From NCBI RefSeq assembly GCF_000241955.1, contig NC_016818.1, positions 4,092,001 through 4,156,000 on the forward strand: DNA of 64,000 nt. The letters run 5' to 3'. Source of the stretch: Rahnella aquatilis CIP 78.65 = ATCC 33071 (GTDB taxonomy: Bacteria; Pseudomonadota; Gammaproteobacteria; Enterobacterales; Enterobacteriaceae). Below the pieces are notes generated by a model that worked only from the letters and a program-made list of their open reading frames with translations, searched no databases and was not told the DNA's origin. How positions within the stretch are numbered: the first letter of the stretch is position 1; each line of letters opens with the position of its first letter. A program made the position numbers and the translations under genes. This document shows positions 1-11,408 of the stretch, piece by piece.

Positions 1-1
1 A

Positions 2-1972
2 GGCCCCGGTCATTTGCTGCTTGAAACAAAAATGAAGCCCGCTGAGGATTACCGCCCGCCGCTGAAACTGTGTTCGCTGGATATCGAAACCAGCGGCAAC
101 GGCGAACTGTACTGCATCGGGCTGGAAGGCTGCGGGCAGCGCCACGTTTATATGCTCGGCCCGCCAAACGGTGCGCCTGACGCTCAGTTTGATTTCAACA
201 TGGTTTACGTCGACAGCCGCCCGCAGTTGCTGGAAAAACTCAATGAGTGGCTGGAAACCTATGATCCCGACGCCATCATTGGCTGGAGCGTGGTGCAGTT
301 TGACCTGCGGGTTTTACAGAAACACGCTGACCGCTACAAAATTCCCCTAAAATTCGGGCGCGGCGGTGGTGAACTGGAATGGCGCGAGCACGGTTTCAAA
401 CAGGGACACTTTTTTGCTGCCGCTGCGGGCCGCCTGATCATCGACGGCATTGAAGCGCTGAAATCGGCGTTCTGGAACTTCAACTCGTTCAGTCTGGAAT
501 TCGTCTCGCAAAGTTTATTAGGCGAAGGCAAAGCCAGCGACAATCCCTATCAGCGGCTGGCCGAAATCGAACAGCGTTTTCGTGAAGATAAACCGGCGCT
601 GGCACGCTATAACCTGAAAGACTGCGAGCTGGTGACGCGTATTTTCGCCAAGACTGAACTGATGCCGTTTTTGCTGGAACGCGCCTCGGTCACCGGTCTG
701 GCCGTGGATCGCAGCGGCGGTTCAGTGGCGGCCTTTACTCATCTTTATTTACCCCGCATGCACCGCGCCGGTTACGTCGCGCCCAATATGGGCGAATTGC
801 AGGGCGAAATGAGCCCCGGCGGCTTTGTGATGGATTCGCGTCCCGGTTTGTATGATTCGGTGCTGGTACTCGATTATAAAAGTCTGTACCCGTCGATTAT
901 CCGCACCTTCCTGATCGACCCGGTCGGGCTGGTCGCCGGGCTGAAACAACCGGACGACGAACATTCGGTACCGGGGTATCGCAACGCCCGCTTCTCGCGG
1001 GAAAAACATTGTCTGCCGGAAATCGTCCGCCAGATCTGGATGGGTCGCGAAGAAGCCAAGAAGCAGAAAAACAAACCGCTCTCGCAGGCACTGAAAATCA
1101 TCATGAACGCGTTTTACGGCGTGCTCGGCTCGAGCGGTTGCCGCTTCTTTGATCCGCGTCTCGCCTCTTCCATTACCCTGCGCGGACACGACATCATGCG
1201 CCAGACCCGCGAACTGATTGAAGCCGAAGGTTATCAGGTGATTTACGGGGATACCGATTCCACCTTTGTCTGGCTGAATAAAGCCCGTTCGCAGGAAGAG
1301 GCCGACGCGATTGGCCGCCGTCTGGTTGAACAGGTGAATGCGTGGTGGAAAGGCCATCTGCAACAGGAATACGGGCTGGAAAGCGCACTGGAACTGGAAT
1401 TCGAAACGCATTATCAGCGTTTCCTGATGCCGACCATTCGCGGCTCGGAAACCGGCAGCAAAAAGCGTTATGCCGGTCTGGTGAAAGACGCCGACGGCGA
1501 GCACATCGTTTATAAAGGGCTGGAAACGGTGCGCACCGACTGGACACCGCTGGCGCAGGAGTTTCAGCAGGCGCTGTATGAGCGGGTCTTTCACCGCCAG
1601 CCGTATCAGGATTACGTGCGCGATTACGTGGCGCGCACGCTCAGCGGCGAGTTTGATGACAAACTGGTGTACCGCAAACGCCTGCGCCGTAAGCTGAGCG
1701 ATTATGAGAAAAACGTCCCGCCGCATGTCCGCGCGGCGCGGCTGGCGGATGACTATAATGTGCTGCACGGTCGCGCCAAACAGTATCAGAATGGAGGCTG
1801 GATCAGCTACGTGATGACCACCTCCGGCCCCGAACCCCTGGAAAACCGTCAGTCTCCGGTCGATTACGATCACTACATTGAGCGTCAGCTTGAGCCGGTC
1901 GCCGATGGCATTTTGCCTTTCCTTCACGATGACTTTGCTACACTGATTACAGGTCAGATGGGTTTATTTTAA
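2..1972 (+). CDS. polB: DNA polymerase II (5' end outside window)
   Basis: Family B DNA polymerase with 3'-5' exonuclease, used in E. coli for SOS-induced replication restart and translesion synthesis. The frame is open from base 2, so the N-terminal part (roughly 130 residues of about 785) lies outside. Visible landmarks in order: exonuclease motif DIET near base 80, polymerase motif [11 protein letters not shown] around 870-900, motif [10 protein letters not shown] around 1095-1125, and motif C YGDTDST at 1244-1264. The C-terminal GQMGLF matches the family's PCNA/beta-clamp-binding tail (E. coli ends GQLGLF). All catalytic aspartates are present, so the gene appears intact. It is followed by rapA in the same direction, as in E. 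coli. Confidence 0.97.
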   Translation, partial: GPGHLLLETKMKPAEDYRPPLKLCSLDIETSGNGELYCIGLEGCGQRHVYMLGPPNGAPDAQFDFNMVYVDSRPQLLEKLNEWLETYDPDAIIGWSVVQFDLRVLQKHADRYKIPLKFGRGGGELEWREHGFKQGHFFAAAAGRLIIDGIEALKSAFWNFNSFSLEFVSQSLLGEGKASDNPYQRLAEIEQRFREDKPALARYNLKDCELVTRIFAKTELMPFLLERASVTGLAVDRSGGSVAAFTHLYLPRMHRAGYVAPNMGELQGEMSPGGFVMDSRPGLYDSVLVLDYKSLYPSIIRTFLIDPVGLVAGLKQPDDEHSVPGYRNARFSREKHCLPEIVRQIWMGREEAKKQKNKPLSQALKIIMNAFYGVLGSSGCRFFDPRLASSITLRGHDIMRQTRELIEAEGYQVIYGDTDSTFVWLNKARSQEEADAIGRRLVEQVNAWWKGHLQQEYGLESALELEFETHYQRFLMPTIRGSETGSKKRYAGLVKDADGEHIVYKGLETVRTDWTPLAQEFQQALYERVFHRQPYQDYVRDYVARTLSGEFDDKLVYRKRLRRKLSDYEKNVPPHVRAARLADDYNVLHGRAKQYQNGGWISYVMTTSGPEPLENRQSPVDYDHYIERQLEPVADGILPFLHDDFATLITGQMGLF

Positions 1973-2183
1973 ACAAAAGAAGGCGCAGCTCTTGTGATTC
2001 ACAGGTGACGAATCGCTTACCTTCCATTACCATAGCGCCCTTTCCCATTTCTGAAACATCCTCACACAGTGAATGACTCCGCGCCTCCGGGCGGGGAAAG
2101 AAAACTATTGCCCGTGAAACATCTCGGGCTGAACAAGCATTGCGCAGTCGCCGTATACAGAGCACACAACACAGAGAGAGATT

Positions 2184-5081
2184 ATGCCGTTTACATTGGG
2201 TCAACGCTGGATAAGCGATACGGAAAGCGAATTAGGATTAGGAACCGTGGTAGCGCTGGATGTGCGCATGGTCACCCTGCTTTTCCCCGCCACCGGTGAA
2301 AACCGTTTGTATGCCCGAAATGATTCCCCGATCACCCGCGTGATGTTCAACCCCGGTGATACCATCAGCTGTCACGAAGGCTGGCAGTTGCAGGTCGAAG
2401 AAGTGGTTGAAGATAAAGGTCTGTTGACCTATATCGGCACCCGTCTGGACACGGGAGAAACCGGCGTTGCCATGCGTGAAGTGCTGCTCGACAGCAAACT
2501 GACCTTCAGCAAACCGCAGGATCGCCTGTTCGCCGGTCAGATTGACCGCATGGACCGCTTCGCCCTGCGTTTTCGCGCCCGTAAATATCAGCGTGAACAG
2601 TTCCGTCTGGAATTCGGCGGGCTGCGCGGTATGCGCGCCAGTCTGATCCCGCATCAGTTGCACATCGCTTACGAAGTCGGTCAGCGTCATGCGCCGCGCG
2701 TTTTACTGGCCGATGAAGTGGGTCTGGGCAAAACCATCGAAGCGGGCATGATTATTCATCAGCAACTGTTGTCCGGCCGTGCTGAACGCATACTGATCGT
2801 GGTGCCGGAAACCTTGCAACACCAGTGGCTGGTAGAAATGCTGCGCCGCTTCAATCTGCGCTTCTCTTTGTTTGACGACGACCGCTACGCTGAATCCATC
2901 CACGAAGCAACAAACCCGTTTGAAACTGAACAACTGGTGATCTGTTCCCTTGATTTCGTGCGCCGCAATAAATCCCGTCTTGAGCAGTTATCCGATGCTG
3001 CCTGGGACATGCTGGTGGTCGACGAAGCCCACCATCTGGTGTGGAGCGAAGACGCGCCGAGCCGCGAATATCAGGTTATCGAACAGCTTTCCCAGCAAAT
3101 CCCGAGCGTTCTGCTGCTGACCGCTACGCCGGAACAACTGGGACAGGAAAGCCACTTTGCGCGTCTGCGCCTGCTGGATCCGGACCGTTTCCACGATTAC
3201 GAAGAATTCATCGAAGAACAACAGCAATATCAGCCGGTGGCTGATGCCGTGACACTGTTGCTCAATAAAGAGCCGCTGACGCCGGAAGCCCTGGCGCTGC
3301 TGGGTGAAAGTGTCGGCAATGCCGATACCGATGCCCTGCTGACCGCCGCCAATAAAGGCGACGAAGCCGCCGCGAAACAGCTGGTTTCCATGCTGATGGA
3401 CCGTCACGGCACCAGCCGCGTGCTGTTCCGTAATACCCGTAATGGCGTGAAAGGTTTCCCGGAACGTCATCTGCATGCCGTGAAACTTCCGCTGCCGACG
3501 CAGTATCAGACCGCGATTAAAGTCTCCGGTATTATGGGCGCGAAGAAAACCGCCGAAGCGCGTGCGCACGACATGCTGTATCCGGAACAGATTTATCAGG
3601 AATTCGAAGGCGAGAACGCCACCTGGTGGAACTTTGATCCACGCGTCGAATGGCTGCTCGGTTATCTGACCGCCAACCGCGACGAAAAAGTCCTGGTGAT
3701 CTGCGCTAAAGCCGCCACTGCATTGCAACTGGAACAGGTTCTGCGTGAGCGTGAAGCGATACGCGCTGCGGTGTTCCACGAAGGTTTGTCGATCATCGAA
3801 CGTGACCGCGCCGCCGCTTACTTTGCTTCCCAGGAAGAAGGCGCACAGGTTCTGCTGTGTTCTGAAATCGGCTCCGAAGGCCGTAACTTCCAGTTCGCCA
3901 GCAAAATGGTGATGTTCGACTTGCCGTTCAACCCGGATCTGCTGGAACAGCGTATCGGGCGTCTGGATCGTATCGGTCAGCAAAACAATATCGACATCAT
4001 GGTGCCTTACCTCGAGCAGACCGCGCAGTCGGTGCTGGTTCGCTGGTTCCATGAGGGTCTGGACGCGTTCGAACATACCTGTCCGACCGGCCGCACCATT
4101 TACGACAGCGCGTACGATCAGTTGATTGCGTTCCTGGCGACACCTGCCGCGCAGGAAGGTCTGGACGCGTTCATTCTCGAATGTCGCGCCGAACATGACG
4201 CGCTGAAAGAGAAGCTGGAAAATGGCCGCGACCGCCTGCTGGAGATGCATTCCAACGGCGGCGAACGTGCACAGCAACTGGCGAAGGAGATCGGTGAGCA
4301 GGATAATGATGTCAATCTGGTGAACTTTGCGCTGAATCTGTTTGATATCGTCGGTATTAATCAGGAAGATCGCAGCGATAACCTGATCGTCCTGACGCCG
4401 TCTGATCACATGCTGGTGCCGGATTTCCCTGGCTTGCCGGAAGACGGTTGTACCGTGACATTCGATCGTGAACAGGCGCTCTCGCGTGAAGATGCGCAGT
4501 TCATCAGTTGGGAACATCCGATCGTGCGTAACGGTCTGGATCTGATCCTTTCCGGCGATACCGGCAGTTGTGCGGTATCGATCCTGAAAAACAAAGCGCT
4601 GCCGGTAGGAACTCTGCTGGCGGAACTGGTTTACGTGGTGGAATGTCAGGCGCCGAAACATCTGCAACTGACCCGCTTCCTGCCACCGACACCGGTGCGT
4701 ATGCTGATGGATCGCAAAGGCACCAATCTGGCGGCTCAGGTAGAATTCGAAAGCTTTAACCGTCAGCTGAACGCCATCAACCGCCATAACTCCAGCAAGC
4801 TGGTGAATGCGGTACAGCAGGATGTTCACGCCATGCTGCAACAGGCTGAAGCGGAAATTGCGGAACAGGCGCGTGCCCTGATTGAGGCCGCGAAAGTGGA
4901 GGCTGACGAGCAACTGACCCAAGAGCTGGATCGCCTGAAAGCGCTGAAAGAAGTGAACCCGAACATTCGTGATGACGAACTGGAATCGGTAGACTCGAAC
5001 CGTAAGCAGGTGCTGGCGAATCTGAACGATGCCAGCTGGCGTCTGGATGCGATCCGCCTTGTGGTGGTCAGCCATCAGTAA
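2184..5081 (+). CDS. rapA: RNA polymerase-associated SWI2/SNF2 ATPase RapA
   Basis: Recycles RNA polymerase stalled after transcription by remodelling it with ATP hydrolysis. It is 965 aa (E. coli 968). The N-terminal Tudor-like region precedes a Snf2 ATPase: Walker A DEVGLGKT with K183, DEAH at residues 280-283, and the helicase C lobe with motif VI-like [11 protein letters not shown]. The start ATG follows a purine-rich GAGAGAGATT ribosome site. A hairpin terminator follows the stop, and rluA lies 66 bases further on in the same direction. The 706-aa open frame on the opposite strand is a codon-bias shadow. Confidence 0.98.
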   Translation: MPFTLGQRWISDTESELGLGTVVALDVRMVTLLFPATGENRLYARNDSPITRVMFNPGDTISCHEGWQLQVEEVVEDKGLLTYIGTRLDTGETGVAMREVLLDSKLTFSKPQDRLFAGQIDRMDRFALRFRARKYQREQFRLEFGGLRGMRASLIPHQLHIAYEVGQRHAPRVLLADEVGLGKTIEAGMIIHQQLLSGRAERILIVVPETLQHQWLVEMLRRFNLRFSLFDDDRYAESIHEATNPFETEQLVICSLDFVRRNKSRLEQLSDAAWDMLVVDEAHHLVWSEDAPSREYQVIEQLSQQIPSVLLLTATPEQLGQESHFARLRLLDPDRFHDYEEFIEEQQQYQPVADAVTLLLNKEPLTPEALALLGESVGNADTDALLTAANKGDEAAAKQLVSMLMDRHGTSRVLFRNTRNGVKGFPERHLHAVKLPLPTQYQTAIKVSGIMGAKKTAEARAHDMLYPEQIYQEFEGENATWWNFDPRVEWLLGYLTANRDEKVLVICAKAATALQLEQVLREREAIRAAVFHEGLSIIERDRAAAYFASQEEGAQVLLCSEIGSEGRNFQFASKMVMFDLPFNPDLLEQRIGRLDRIGQQNNIDIMVPYLEQTAQSVLVRWFHEGLDAFEHTCPTGRTIYDSAYDQLIAFLATPAAQEGLDAFILECRAEHDALKEKLENGRDRLLEMHSNGGERAQQLAKEIGEQDNDVNLVNFALNLFDIVGINQEDRSDNLIVLTPSDHMLVPDFPGLPEDGCTVTFDREQALSREDAQFISWEHPIVRNGLDLILSGDTGSCAVSILKNKALPVGTLLAELVYVVECQAPKHLQLTRFLPPTPVRMLMDRKGTNLAAQVEFESFNRQLNAINRHNSSKLVNAVQQDVHAMLQQAEAEIAEQARALIEAAKVEADEQLTQELDRLKALKEVNPNIRDDELESVDSNRKQVLANLNDASWRLDAIRLVVVSHQ

Positions 5082-5088
5082 GCCCGAC

Positions 5089-5116
5089 GGGATGCAGCCG
5101 GTTTGCATCCCTTCTT
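5089..5116 (+). terminator. rapA terminator
   Basis: Perfect 8-bp stem gggatgca (5089-5096) / tgcatccc (5104-5111) with a 7-base loop, followed by ttcttta. It starts 7 bases after the rapA stop codon. Confidence 0.7.
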
Positions 5117-5147
5117 TATTTCACCCCGAATGCAGACTTAAACCGCT

Positions 5148-5849
5148 ATGAGCGAACATCAACCGACTCTCCCTGAACCGTCGAAAACCCGGCCGCTGGA
5201 GAATTATAATCCGCCGACCGATCCCTGGTTACAGGTGATTTTTCAGGATGAACATATCATGGTGGTCAATAAGCCAAGCGGTCTGCTTTCCGTACCGGGC
5301 AAGCTGGCTGAGCATCAGGACAGCCTGATGACGCGTATTCAGCAAGAATTTCCTGAGGCTGAGTCCGTACATCGTCTGGATATGTCAACCAGCGGTGTGA
5401 TCGTGGTAGCACTGACCAAAGACGCCGAACGTGAACTTAAACGCCAGTTCCGCGAACGCGAAACCAAGAAAGTGTATATCGCGCGGGTCTGGGGACGGGT
5501 TGAGGAAGACTACGGCATTATCGATTTGCCGCTGATTTGCGATTATCCCAACCGGCCGAAACAGAAAGTCTGTCACGAGACCGGCAAGAAAGCACTGACG
5601 CAGTATGAAGTGATGTCATGGGATGATGACGGCACAACGCGGGTGAAACTGCGGCCGATCACCGGACGTTCGCATCAGTTGCGCGTGCATCTTCTGGCGC
5701 TCGGACACCCGATTCTGGGCGATAAATTCTATGCCCACCCGCAGGCGCTGGCAGCGGCAGACCGTCTGCAACTGCATGCGCAGGAGTTATCGTTTTATCA
5801 TCCGATCACAGACGCCCCGTTGGTGTTTAATTGTGAGCCGGACTTTTAA
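5148..5849 (+). CDS. rluA: dual-specificity pseudouridine synthase RluA
   Basis: Makes pseudouridine at 23S rRNA position 746 and at position 32 of some tRNAs (E. coli knowledge). It is 233 aa, slightly longer than E. coli's 219 because of an N-terminal extension. The catalytic signature HRLDMSTSG carries the nucleophile Asp78, equivalent to E. coli Asp64. The downstream elements RPITGRSHQLRVHL and LQLHAQ are also present. It is preceded by rapA and followed directly by the IS200 element. E. coli has djlA further along in the opposite direction, as here. Confidence 0.95.
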   Translation: MSEHQPTLPEPSKTRPLENYNPPTDPWLQVIFQDEHIMVVNKPSGLLSVPGKLAEHQDSLMTRIQQEFPEAESVHRLDMSTSGVIVVALTKDAERELKRQFRERETKKVYIARVWGRVEEDYGIIDLPLICDYPNRPKQKVCHETGKKALTQYEVMSWDDDGTTRVKLRPITGRSHQLRVHLLALGHPILGDKFYAHPQALAAADRLQLHAQELSFYHPITDAPLVFNCEPDF

Positions 5850-5884
5850 TCCTTTCGGCTCCTGTCGGTAAAAAAAATAAATAT

Positions 5885-5908
5885 CCTCCGGCATAGCCGG
5901 AGGTTTTT
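5885..5908. terminator. bidirectional hairpin at the rluA/IS200 junction
   Basis: Stem cctccggc (5885-5892) / gccggagg (5896-5903) with a 3-base loop. It is followed by ttttt on the plus strand and by an A/T-rich T-run on the minus strand. It could end rluA transcripts, tnpA transcripts, or both. Its position matches where the right end of a roughly 708-bp IS200 would fall, so it may belong to the element. Confidence 0.6.
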
Positions 5909-5985
5909 CATATGCGCCTGTAAGGCTCTGTTACCAGCCGCGCCCTAACAGGCGCATAGCAATCTGACATTTGCATCCAAATTCG

Positions 5986-6444
5986 TTACTTACCGCCCGT
6001 AAACGGGCTCCCTGGATACGGGATTGATAACTGTTCCCCTAGTTTATCCTGCTCCAGTTGGTGCTTTATGTATTCCTGGATCTTCGATGTATTTTTACCC
6101 ACTGTATCTACATAATACCCTCGGCACCAAAACTCCCTGTTCCTGTATTTGAATTTAAGATCACCAAATTGTTCATATAGCATCAGACTACTTTTGCCCT
6201 TCAGATACCCCATGAAGCTCGATACACTCATCTTCGGCGGGATTTCCACAAGCATATGGATGTGTTCTGCACAGCATTCTGCTTCCAGAATGTGCACATT
6301 TTTCCATTCACACAGTTTTCTTAAAATACTCCCTACTGCACGGCGTTTCTCGCCGTAGAAGACCTGCCTTCGGTATTTAGGCGCGAAAACTATGTGATAT
6401 TTACAGTTCCATCGGGTGTGCGCTAAGCTCTTTTCGTCCCCCAT
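5986..6444 (-). CDS. tnpA: IS200 transposase TnpA (HUH single-strand transposase)
   Basis: Y1-type HUH transposase that cuts and joins single-stranded element ends. It is 152 aa, the standard IS200 length, when started at MGDEKSLAHTRW; the longer frame runs back into the control region. The metal-binding HUH triad HIH (EHIHMLVE) and the catalytic tyrosine in IQEYIKHQ are intact. The start codon is preceded by AGGGGG, which is buried in a 13-bp hairpin (separate entry). Such occlusion keeps TnpA expression very low in Salmonella IS200. The protein is nearly identical to the Salmonella IS200 protein as I recall it. Confidence 0.95.
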   Translation of the reverse strand: MGDEKSLAHTRWNCKYHIVFAPKYRRQVFYGEKRRAVGSILRKLCEWKNVHILEAECCAEHIHMLVEIPPKMSVSSFMGYLKGKSSLMLYEQFGDLKFKYRNREFWCRGYYVDTVGKNTSKIQEYIKHQLEQDKLGEQLSIPYPGSPFTGGK

Positions 6445-6450
6445 TGGGAC

Positions 6451-6519
6451 CCCCTTTTGATTTCTTGTTTGACCAATGCAGTTGCCAGACCGCAAGGTGT
6501 TTTAACAAATCAAAAGGGG
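6451..6519 (-). promoter_or_regulatory. IS200 5'UTR hairpin sequestering the tnpA ribosome site
   Basis: Perfect 13-bp inverted repeat ccccttttgattt (6451-6463) / aaatcaaaagggg (6507-6519). In the tnpA mRNA the downstream arm contains the Shine-Dalgarno sequence a few bases before the ATG at 6444. This matches the described IS200 translational-repression structure. The same stretch is where the antisense art200 RNA is made in Salmonella; that part is by analogy only. Confidence 0.75.
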
Positions 6520-6554
6520 TTTTTATATCCGGCTCAAAGCTGGAAGCTTTACGG

Positions 6555-6577
6555 AACCCCCAGCCTAGCTGGGGGTT
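6555..6577. repeat. IS200 left-end hairpin
   Basis: 10-bp perfect stem with a 3-base loop (6565-6567). In IS200 this end structure is recognised by TnpA and also blocks transcription entering from outside. Confidence 0.75.
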
Positions 6578-6590
6578 TTCTATAGACAAC

Positions 6591-6616
6591 AAAAAAGGCG
6601 CTGAATTCAGCGCCTT
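6591..6616 (-). terminator. djlA terminator
   Basis: 22-base perfect palindrome aaggcgctgaa/ttcagcgcctt (6595-6616), followed on the minus strand by a T-run. It lies 31 bases after the djlA stop and immediately outside the IS200 left end. Confidence 0.75.
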
Positions 6617-6647
6617 TTGCATTACGTGGGTATCAAAGCAACGAGAA

Positions 6648-7469
6648 TTATTTAAAGCCTTTCTCACGTTTGATCAGATCATACGCGGCCTGAATCGCCT
6701 GCGCTTTTTCCTTCGCCATTTCCATCATTTCCGGCGGCAAACCTTTCGCCACCAGTTTGTCAGGATGATGCTCGCCCATCAGTTTGCGGTACGCACGTTT
6801 AATCGTTGTCGCATCGTCTGTCGCATTCACACCCAGCACTTTACAGGCATCTGCCAGCGTCGGGCCTTGCTGCGTCTGGTGATAACCGCCGCCATAGGAA
6901 CCGCCCCCCTGCTGATGACCACCAAACTGCTGGCCACCTTCCATCATGCGCAGGAACTGATCGAACTGCATGCGTGAAATTCCGAGCTCTTCGGCAATCA
7001 CATACAACACTTCGCGTTCATTGGGATGCAATGAACCGTCGGCGTACGCCGCCTGGATCTGAATTTCCAGAAAAGTCCGTATCAGGTCAAAACGACCAAA
7101 ACACGCACTGCGCAGTTCACGCATTTTCTCACGCAAGGGATAGTCAGCTTCTTTCCCGTCGCGAAAGGCGCGCTGTGCGGCTTCGCGCTGCTCGCCGTGC
7201 AACTGCATACGTTCCATGTAAAGACTGGCGATCTGAATATCCGCCTCGGTAACTCTGCCTTTTGATTTAGTCAGATTTCCCATCACCTCAAACGTGGTGC
7301 GGAAAAAGATGGTTTGACGTGTCTGCTGATCGGCAAAATACCCTTTGCGTTTCGCTGAACGCGCGGTATCAAACATATGCCCTATCAGCAGCCCTGCTAC
7401 TATTCCCCAGAAGCCTAAACCGGACCATAAGCCCAGGATAAGTCCGAGCAGTTTTCCCCAATACTGCAT
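6648..7469 (-). CDS. djlA: membrane-anchored DnaJ-like co-chaperone DjlA
   Basis: Type III inner-membrane J-protein that stimulates DnaK and, in E. coli, influences the Rcs envelope-stress relay. It is 273 aa, close to the family norm. A glycine-rich N-terminal transmembrane segment (about residues 7-30, [14 protein letters not shown]) is followed by a TerB-like cytoplasmic helical domain, then a Gly/Gln-rich linker (about 180-200). The C-terminal J domain has HPD at 235-237. It is transcribed away from the divergent lptD. Confidence 0.95.
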   Translation of the reverse strand: MQYWGKLLGLILGLWSGLGFWGIVAGLLIGHMFDTARSAKRKGYFADQQTRQTIFFRTTFEVMGNLTKSKGRVTEADIQIASLYMERMQLHGEQREAAQRAFRDGKEADYPLREKMRELRSACFGRFDLIRTFLEIQIQAAYADGSLHPNEREVLYVIAEELGISRMQFDQFLRMMEGGQQFGGHQQGGGSYGGGYHQTQQGPTLADACKVLGVNATDDATTIKRAYRKLMGEHHPDKLVAKGLPPEMMEMAKEKAQAIQAAYDLIKREKGFK

Positions 7470-7650
7470 ATACTCCTCAATTCGCCATGCCGTCGCTTAA
7501 AAATTGCTTTATCATAACCGGCATTTATCGTTGTGCCTAACGGCAGCAACGTAACCGGTGGGATTTAACACTAGCGCAACCATGATGAGTGAGATAGTCT
7601 CTGACCGTTTGCCGGCATGATGCCTCTGATGACGGAACACCATTTTACGT

Positions 7651-10026
7651 ATGAAAAACAGACGTCTGAAAACACGCTTACCGACAATGCTGGCCGCCAC
7701 AATCTGGTCAGTATTGTACAGTCACGGCGCAATGGCCGATCTCGCAGAACAATGTATGCTCGGCGTTCCGACCTATGACAAACCTTTGGTGCAGGGTGAT
7801 CCTAATTCACTGCCTGTGACCATCAACGCCGATAAGGCGACCGGCAACTACCCTGACAGTGCGCTATTTAGCGGCAATGTTAACGTTGTTCAGGGCAACA
7901 GCACGCTGGATGCTGATCAGGTTCAGCTTAATCAAATCGCCAATCCCAATCAGCCGACTCCGACCCGAACCGCTACAGCGACCGGCAACGTGCGTTATAA
8001 CGATAACCAAATCAAGCTGAATGGCCCGAAAGGTTTTGCGAACCTGACCACCAAAGATACTGACGTTCAGGATGGCGACTACCAGATGGTCGGCCGTCAG
8101 GGACGTGGTCAGGCTGACAAAATGAAGCAGCGTGACAACAACCGTTACACCATCATGGATAACGGCACATTTACCACCTGTCTGCCTGGCGATAACAGCT
8201 GGAGTGTCGTCGGTTCCGAAGTGATTCAGGACCGTCAGGAAGAAGTGGCTGAAATCTGGAACGCCCGCTTCCATATCGGTCCGGTGCCGGTGTTCTACAG
8301 CCCGTACATGCAGTTGCCGATTGGCAATAAGCGTCGTTCCGGTTTCCTTATCCCGAATGCTAACTACAGCAGCAATAATGGCTTTGGCGTCACCGTTCCT
8401 TATTACTGGAACATTGCCCCAAACTACGACGCCACGATCACGCCAAATTACATGAGCAACCGTGGTCTGCAACTGCAGAATGAATTCCGCTATCTGACCG
8501 TTGCCGGTGCAGGTTTGATGGAATTCGATTATCTCGGTGACGATAAGAAAATTGACGAGCAGTATGTCGCTGATGAAAACCGTACCAGCGATAAAACCAA
8601 GCGCTGGATGTATTACTGGCGCCACGCCGGTGTATACGATCAGGTATGGCGCTTCAATGTCGACTACACCAAGGTCAGTGACCCTTACTACTTCACCGAT
8701 TTCGATTCGAAATACGGTTCCAGTACTGACGGCTATTCCACGCAGAAATTCAGCGTAGGTTACGCCAACCAAAACTGGGATGTCACACTGGCCAGTAAGC
8801 AGTTCCAGGTATTCTCTGATTTCGGGAACACCAACGCTTACCGTGCACAGCCGCAGCTGGACATTAACTATTACAAGAATGATGTGGGCCCGTTTGACCT
8901 GCATCTCTACGGTCAGGCGGTGAAATTCACCAGCGTAAACCCTGACAACCCTGAAGCCGTACGTACTCACTTCGAACCGACGCTCAGCCTGCCACTCAGT
9001 AATGGCTGGGGAAGTCTGGATAACGAAGTGAAACTGATGGCAACCCACTATCAGCAGGATATTCCGGACGCGTATTACGATAGCAATCCGAATACCAAAC
9101 TGCGTTCATCCGTGAACCGCACCATGCCTGAGTTTAAAAGCGACGGCAAAATGGTGTTTGACCGCACGATGGACTGGAACAGCGATTATACCCAGACCCT
9201 CGAACCACGCGTGCAGTACCTGTATATCCCGTACCGCAACCAGAGCGCGATCAATACCTACGACTCCACGCTGTTACAGTCCGACTACACCGGTCTGTTC
9301 CGCGATAAAAGCTACAGTGGTCTTGACCGTATTGCCTCGGCAAATCAGGTGGCGAGCGGTTTAACGACCCGTATCTATGACGAAAATCTGGAAGAACGCT
9401 TTAATGCGTCTGCCGGTCAGATTTATTACTTCCAGCCGCCACGTACCGGTGACGTCGATAGCGTACTGGATAAAAATGATGATACGGGCAGCCTGGTGTG
9501 GGCCGGTGACAGCTACTACAAAATCAATAACTTCTGGGGTATTCGCGGCGGCGTACAGTATGACACCCGTCTGGATGCACTGGCTTTAGGTGATGCTGTG
9601 CTGGAGTATCGCGCAGATTCGGAAAGAATGATTCAGTTGAGCTACCGTTACGCCAGCCCGGAATATATTCAGGCGACGTTACCTAACGTCACCAACCCGG
9701 GTTATCAGGACGGGATTTCGCAGGTTGGCGGCATCGCCAGCTGGCCGATTGCTGACCGCTGGGCGATCGTGGGGGCGTATTATTACGACACCAAAGCACA
9801 GCAACCTGCCGATCAGCTTATTGGTTTGCAATACAACACATGCTGCTGGGCTGTCAATGTTGGCTATGAACGTAAGATCACCAACTACGATTCGGTTAAG
9901 TCAGAAAGTAAGTATGACAATAAGATTGGTTTCAATATTGAACTTAGAGGCTTGGGTAACAATCAAACCCTCGGAACGAAAGAAATGTTGGCCCGCGGCA
10001 TACTGCCTTATCAAAGTGCTTTCTAA
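7651..10026 (+). CDS. lptD: LPS-assembly outer-membrane translocon LptD
   Basis: Beta-barrel that inserts lipopolysaccharide into the outer leaflet together with LptE. It is 791 aa (E. coli 784). A signal peptide ending near GAMA is followed by an N-terminal OstA/LptA-like domain (about 55-190) and a large barrel. The four disulfide cysteines needed for maturation are present: C35, C177 and the adjacent pair C731-C732. It is upstream of its periplasmic chaperone gene surA, 86 bases away, as in E. coli. The start ATG has only a weak ribosome site (gacgga, distant). Confidence 0.97.
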   Translation: MKNRRLKTRLPTMLAATIWSVLYSHGAMADLAEQCMLGVPTYDKPLVQGDPNSLPVTINADKATGNYPDSALFSGNVNVVQGNSTLDADQVQLNQIANPNQPTPTRTATATGNVRYNDNQIKLNGPKGFANLTTKDTDVQDGDYQMVGRQGRGQADKMKQRDNNRYTIMDNGTFTTCLPGDNSWSVVGSEVIQDRQEEVAEIWNARFHIGPVPVFYSPYMQLPIGNKRRSGFLIPNANYSSNNGFGVTVPYYWNIAPNYDATITPNYMSNRGLQLQNEFRYLTVAGAGLMEFDYLGDDKKIDEQYVADENRTSDKTKRWMYYWRHAGVYDQVWRFNVDYTKVSDPYYFTDFDSKYGSSTDGYSTQKFSVGYANQNWDVTLASKQFQVFSDFGNTNAYRAQPQLDINYYKNDVGPFDLHLYGQAVKFTSVNPDNPEAVRTHFEPTLSLPLSNGWGSLDNEVKLMATHYQQDIPDAYYDSNPNTKLRSSVNRTMPEFKSDGKMVFDRTMDWNSDYTQTLEPRVQYLYIPYRNQSAINTYDSTLLQSDYTGLFRDKSYSGLDRIASANQVASGLTTRIYDENLEERFNASAGQIYYFQPPRTGDVDSVLDKNDDTGSLVWAGDSYYKINNFWGIRGGVQYDTRLDALALGDAVLEYRADSERMIQLSYRYASPEYIQATLPNVTNPGYQDGISQVGGIASWPIADRWAIVGAYYYDTKAQQPADQLIGLQYNTCCWAVNVGYERKITNYDSVKSESKYDNKIGFNIELRGLGNNQTLGTKEMLARGILPYQSAF

Positions 10027-10112
10027 GCCCGAAACATGATTCATTTCGTGAAGACACGACGAACTCAGTGAACTTGAAACCCGCGCTTGCGGATTAGACA
10101 AATGGAAAAAGT

Positions 10113-11408
10113 ATGAAGAACTGGAGAACACTTCTCCTCGGCGTGACGCTTTGTGCCAGCACCGCGTTTGCTGCCCCTCAGGAAGTTGATAAAGTTGCCG
10201 CCGTCGTAAACAACGGCGTCGTGTTGCAAAGTGACGTAGATGGTTTGTTTAATTCTGTAAAACAGCAGGCAAAGCAGGCTAATCAACAGTTACCGGATGA
10301 TGCGACTCTGCGTCACCAGATCCTTGACCGTTTGATCATGGATCAGATCCAGTTGCAGATGGCGACCCGAATGGGCATCACGCCAACCGATCAGGATGTT
10401 GATAAAGCCATTGCCGGTATTGCACAGCAAAACAACATTTCTGTTGATCAGCTGCGCAGCCGTCTGGCTTACGACGGGATGAACTACAGCACTTACCGTA
10501 CGCAGATCCGTAAGGAAATGATCATCAGCGAAGTGCGTAACAGCGAAGTGCGTCGCCGTGTCACCATTCTGCCTCAGGAAGTGGAGCAGCTTGCCAAACA
10601 GGTTGCGGCTCAGAACGGCAGCGGTGCTGAGTTTAACCTCAGCCACATTCTCCTCCCTCTGCCGGAAAACCCGACTCAGGATCAGGTTGATTCTGCAGAG
10701 CAGCTGGCGAAGAAAATTGTTACCGATCTGAACAATGGCGCGGACTTCGGCAAACTGGCTATCACCTACTCGGCTGATTCCCAGGCACTGAAAGGCGGCA
10801 ACATGGGCTGGGGCAAATTGCAGGAACTGCCTTCCCTGTTTGCTCAGGCGTTGAGCACCGCGCAGAAAGGTCAGGTTATCGGTCCGATCCGTTCCGGTGT
10901 TGGCTTCCATATTCTGAAAGTGAACGATATCCGCGGCGATAACAAAACCGTTTCTGTCACCGAAGTTCACGCCCGTCACATTCTGCTGAAACCTTCAGTG
11001 GTAATGACCGATGCGCAGGCGCGTGCGAAGCTGGAACAGGTAGCGGCGGATATTAAGAGCGGCAAAGCGACCTTCGCTGAGGAAGCTAAACAGCTTTCTC
11101 AGGATCCGGGCTCTGCCAATCAGGGCGGCGATTTAGGCTGGGCGTCACCAGACATGTACGACCCTGCGTTCCGTGATGCGCTGATGAACCTGAAAAAAGG
11201 TGAAATGAGCGCACCGGTCCACTCCTCGTTCGGCTGGCACCTGATCCAACTGATCGACACCCGTCAGGTCGATAAAACAGATGCAGCACAGAAAGAACGT
11301 GCTTACCGCATGCTGTTCAACCGCAAATTTGCGGAAGAAGCCCAGACGTGGATGCAGGAACAACGTGCTGAAGCGTATGTGAAAATTATGGATGGGAATG
11401 GAAAATAA
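10113..11408 (+). CDS. surA: periplasmic chaperone/peptidyl-prolyl isomerase SurA
   Basis: Escorts outer-membrane proteins, including LptD, through the periplasm to BamA. It is 431 aa (E. coli 428). The signal peptide ends ...[10 protein letters not shown]. An N-terminal chaperone domain (about 25-170) and two parvulin domains follow; the parvulin repeats begin near [12 protein letters not shown] and [11 protein letters not shown]. Its last codons overlap the start of pdxA, indicating translational coupling in the lptD-surA-pdxA-rsmA-apaGH run. Confidence 0.97.
   Translation: MKNWRTLLLGVTLCASTAFAAPQEVDKVAAVVNNGVVLQSDVDGLFNSVKQQAKQANQQLPDDATLRHQILDRLIMDQIQLQMATRMGITPTDQDVDKAIAGIAQQNNISVDQLRSRLAYDGMNYSTYRTQIRKEMIISEVRNSEVRRRVTILPQEVEQLAKQVAAQNGSGAEFNLSHILLPLPENPTQDQVDSAEQLAKKIVTDLNNGADFGKLAITYSADSQALKGGNMGWGKLQELPSLFAQALSTAQKGQVIGPIRSGVGFHILKVNDIRGDNKTVSVTEVHARHILLKPSVVMTDAQARAKLEQVAADIKSGKATFAEEAKQLSQDPGSANQGGDLGWASPDMYDPAFRDALMNLKKGEMSAPVHSSFGWHLIQLIDTRQVDKTDAAQKERAYRMLFNRKFAEEAQTWMQEQRAEAYVKIMDGNGK

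Larger units (their letters stand above)
5882..6590 (-). mobile_element. IS200 element (IS200/IS605 family), apparently intact
   Basis: Contains a full-length TnpA. The usual IS200 ends are visible: a left-end hairpin aacccccagc/gctgggggtt (6555-6564/6568-6577), and right-end 11-bp arms tatgcgcctgt (5911-5921) / acaggcgcata (5948-5958). There are no terminal inverted repeats and no target duplication is expected, as the family moves as single-stranded DNA. Exact outer boundaries cannot be set without an empty site. The coordinates assume about 708 bp, with the djlA terminator just outside. It sits harmlessly between the rluA and djlA 3' ends. Confidence 0.8.

Noticed and set aside
749..1927. 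392-codon frame antisense to polB
   Set aside because: Shadow of polB codon usage; no ribosome site and no domain.
2988..5108. 706-codon open frame opposite rapA
   Set aside because: Lies entirely antisense to a conserved gene. It results from the codon bias of rapA and has no recognisable protein features.
6401..6667. 88-codon frame across the IS200 left end into djlA
   Set aside because: Spans IS200 control hairpins and the djlA terminator; not a plausible gene.
7864..9048. 394-codon frame antisense to lptD
   Set aside because: Shadow frame; lptD is complete and conserved here.
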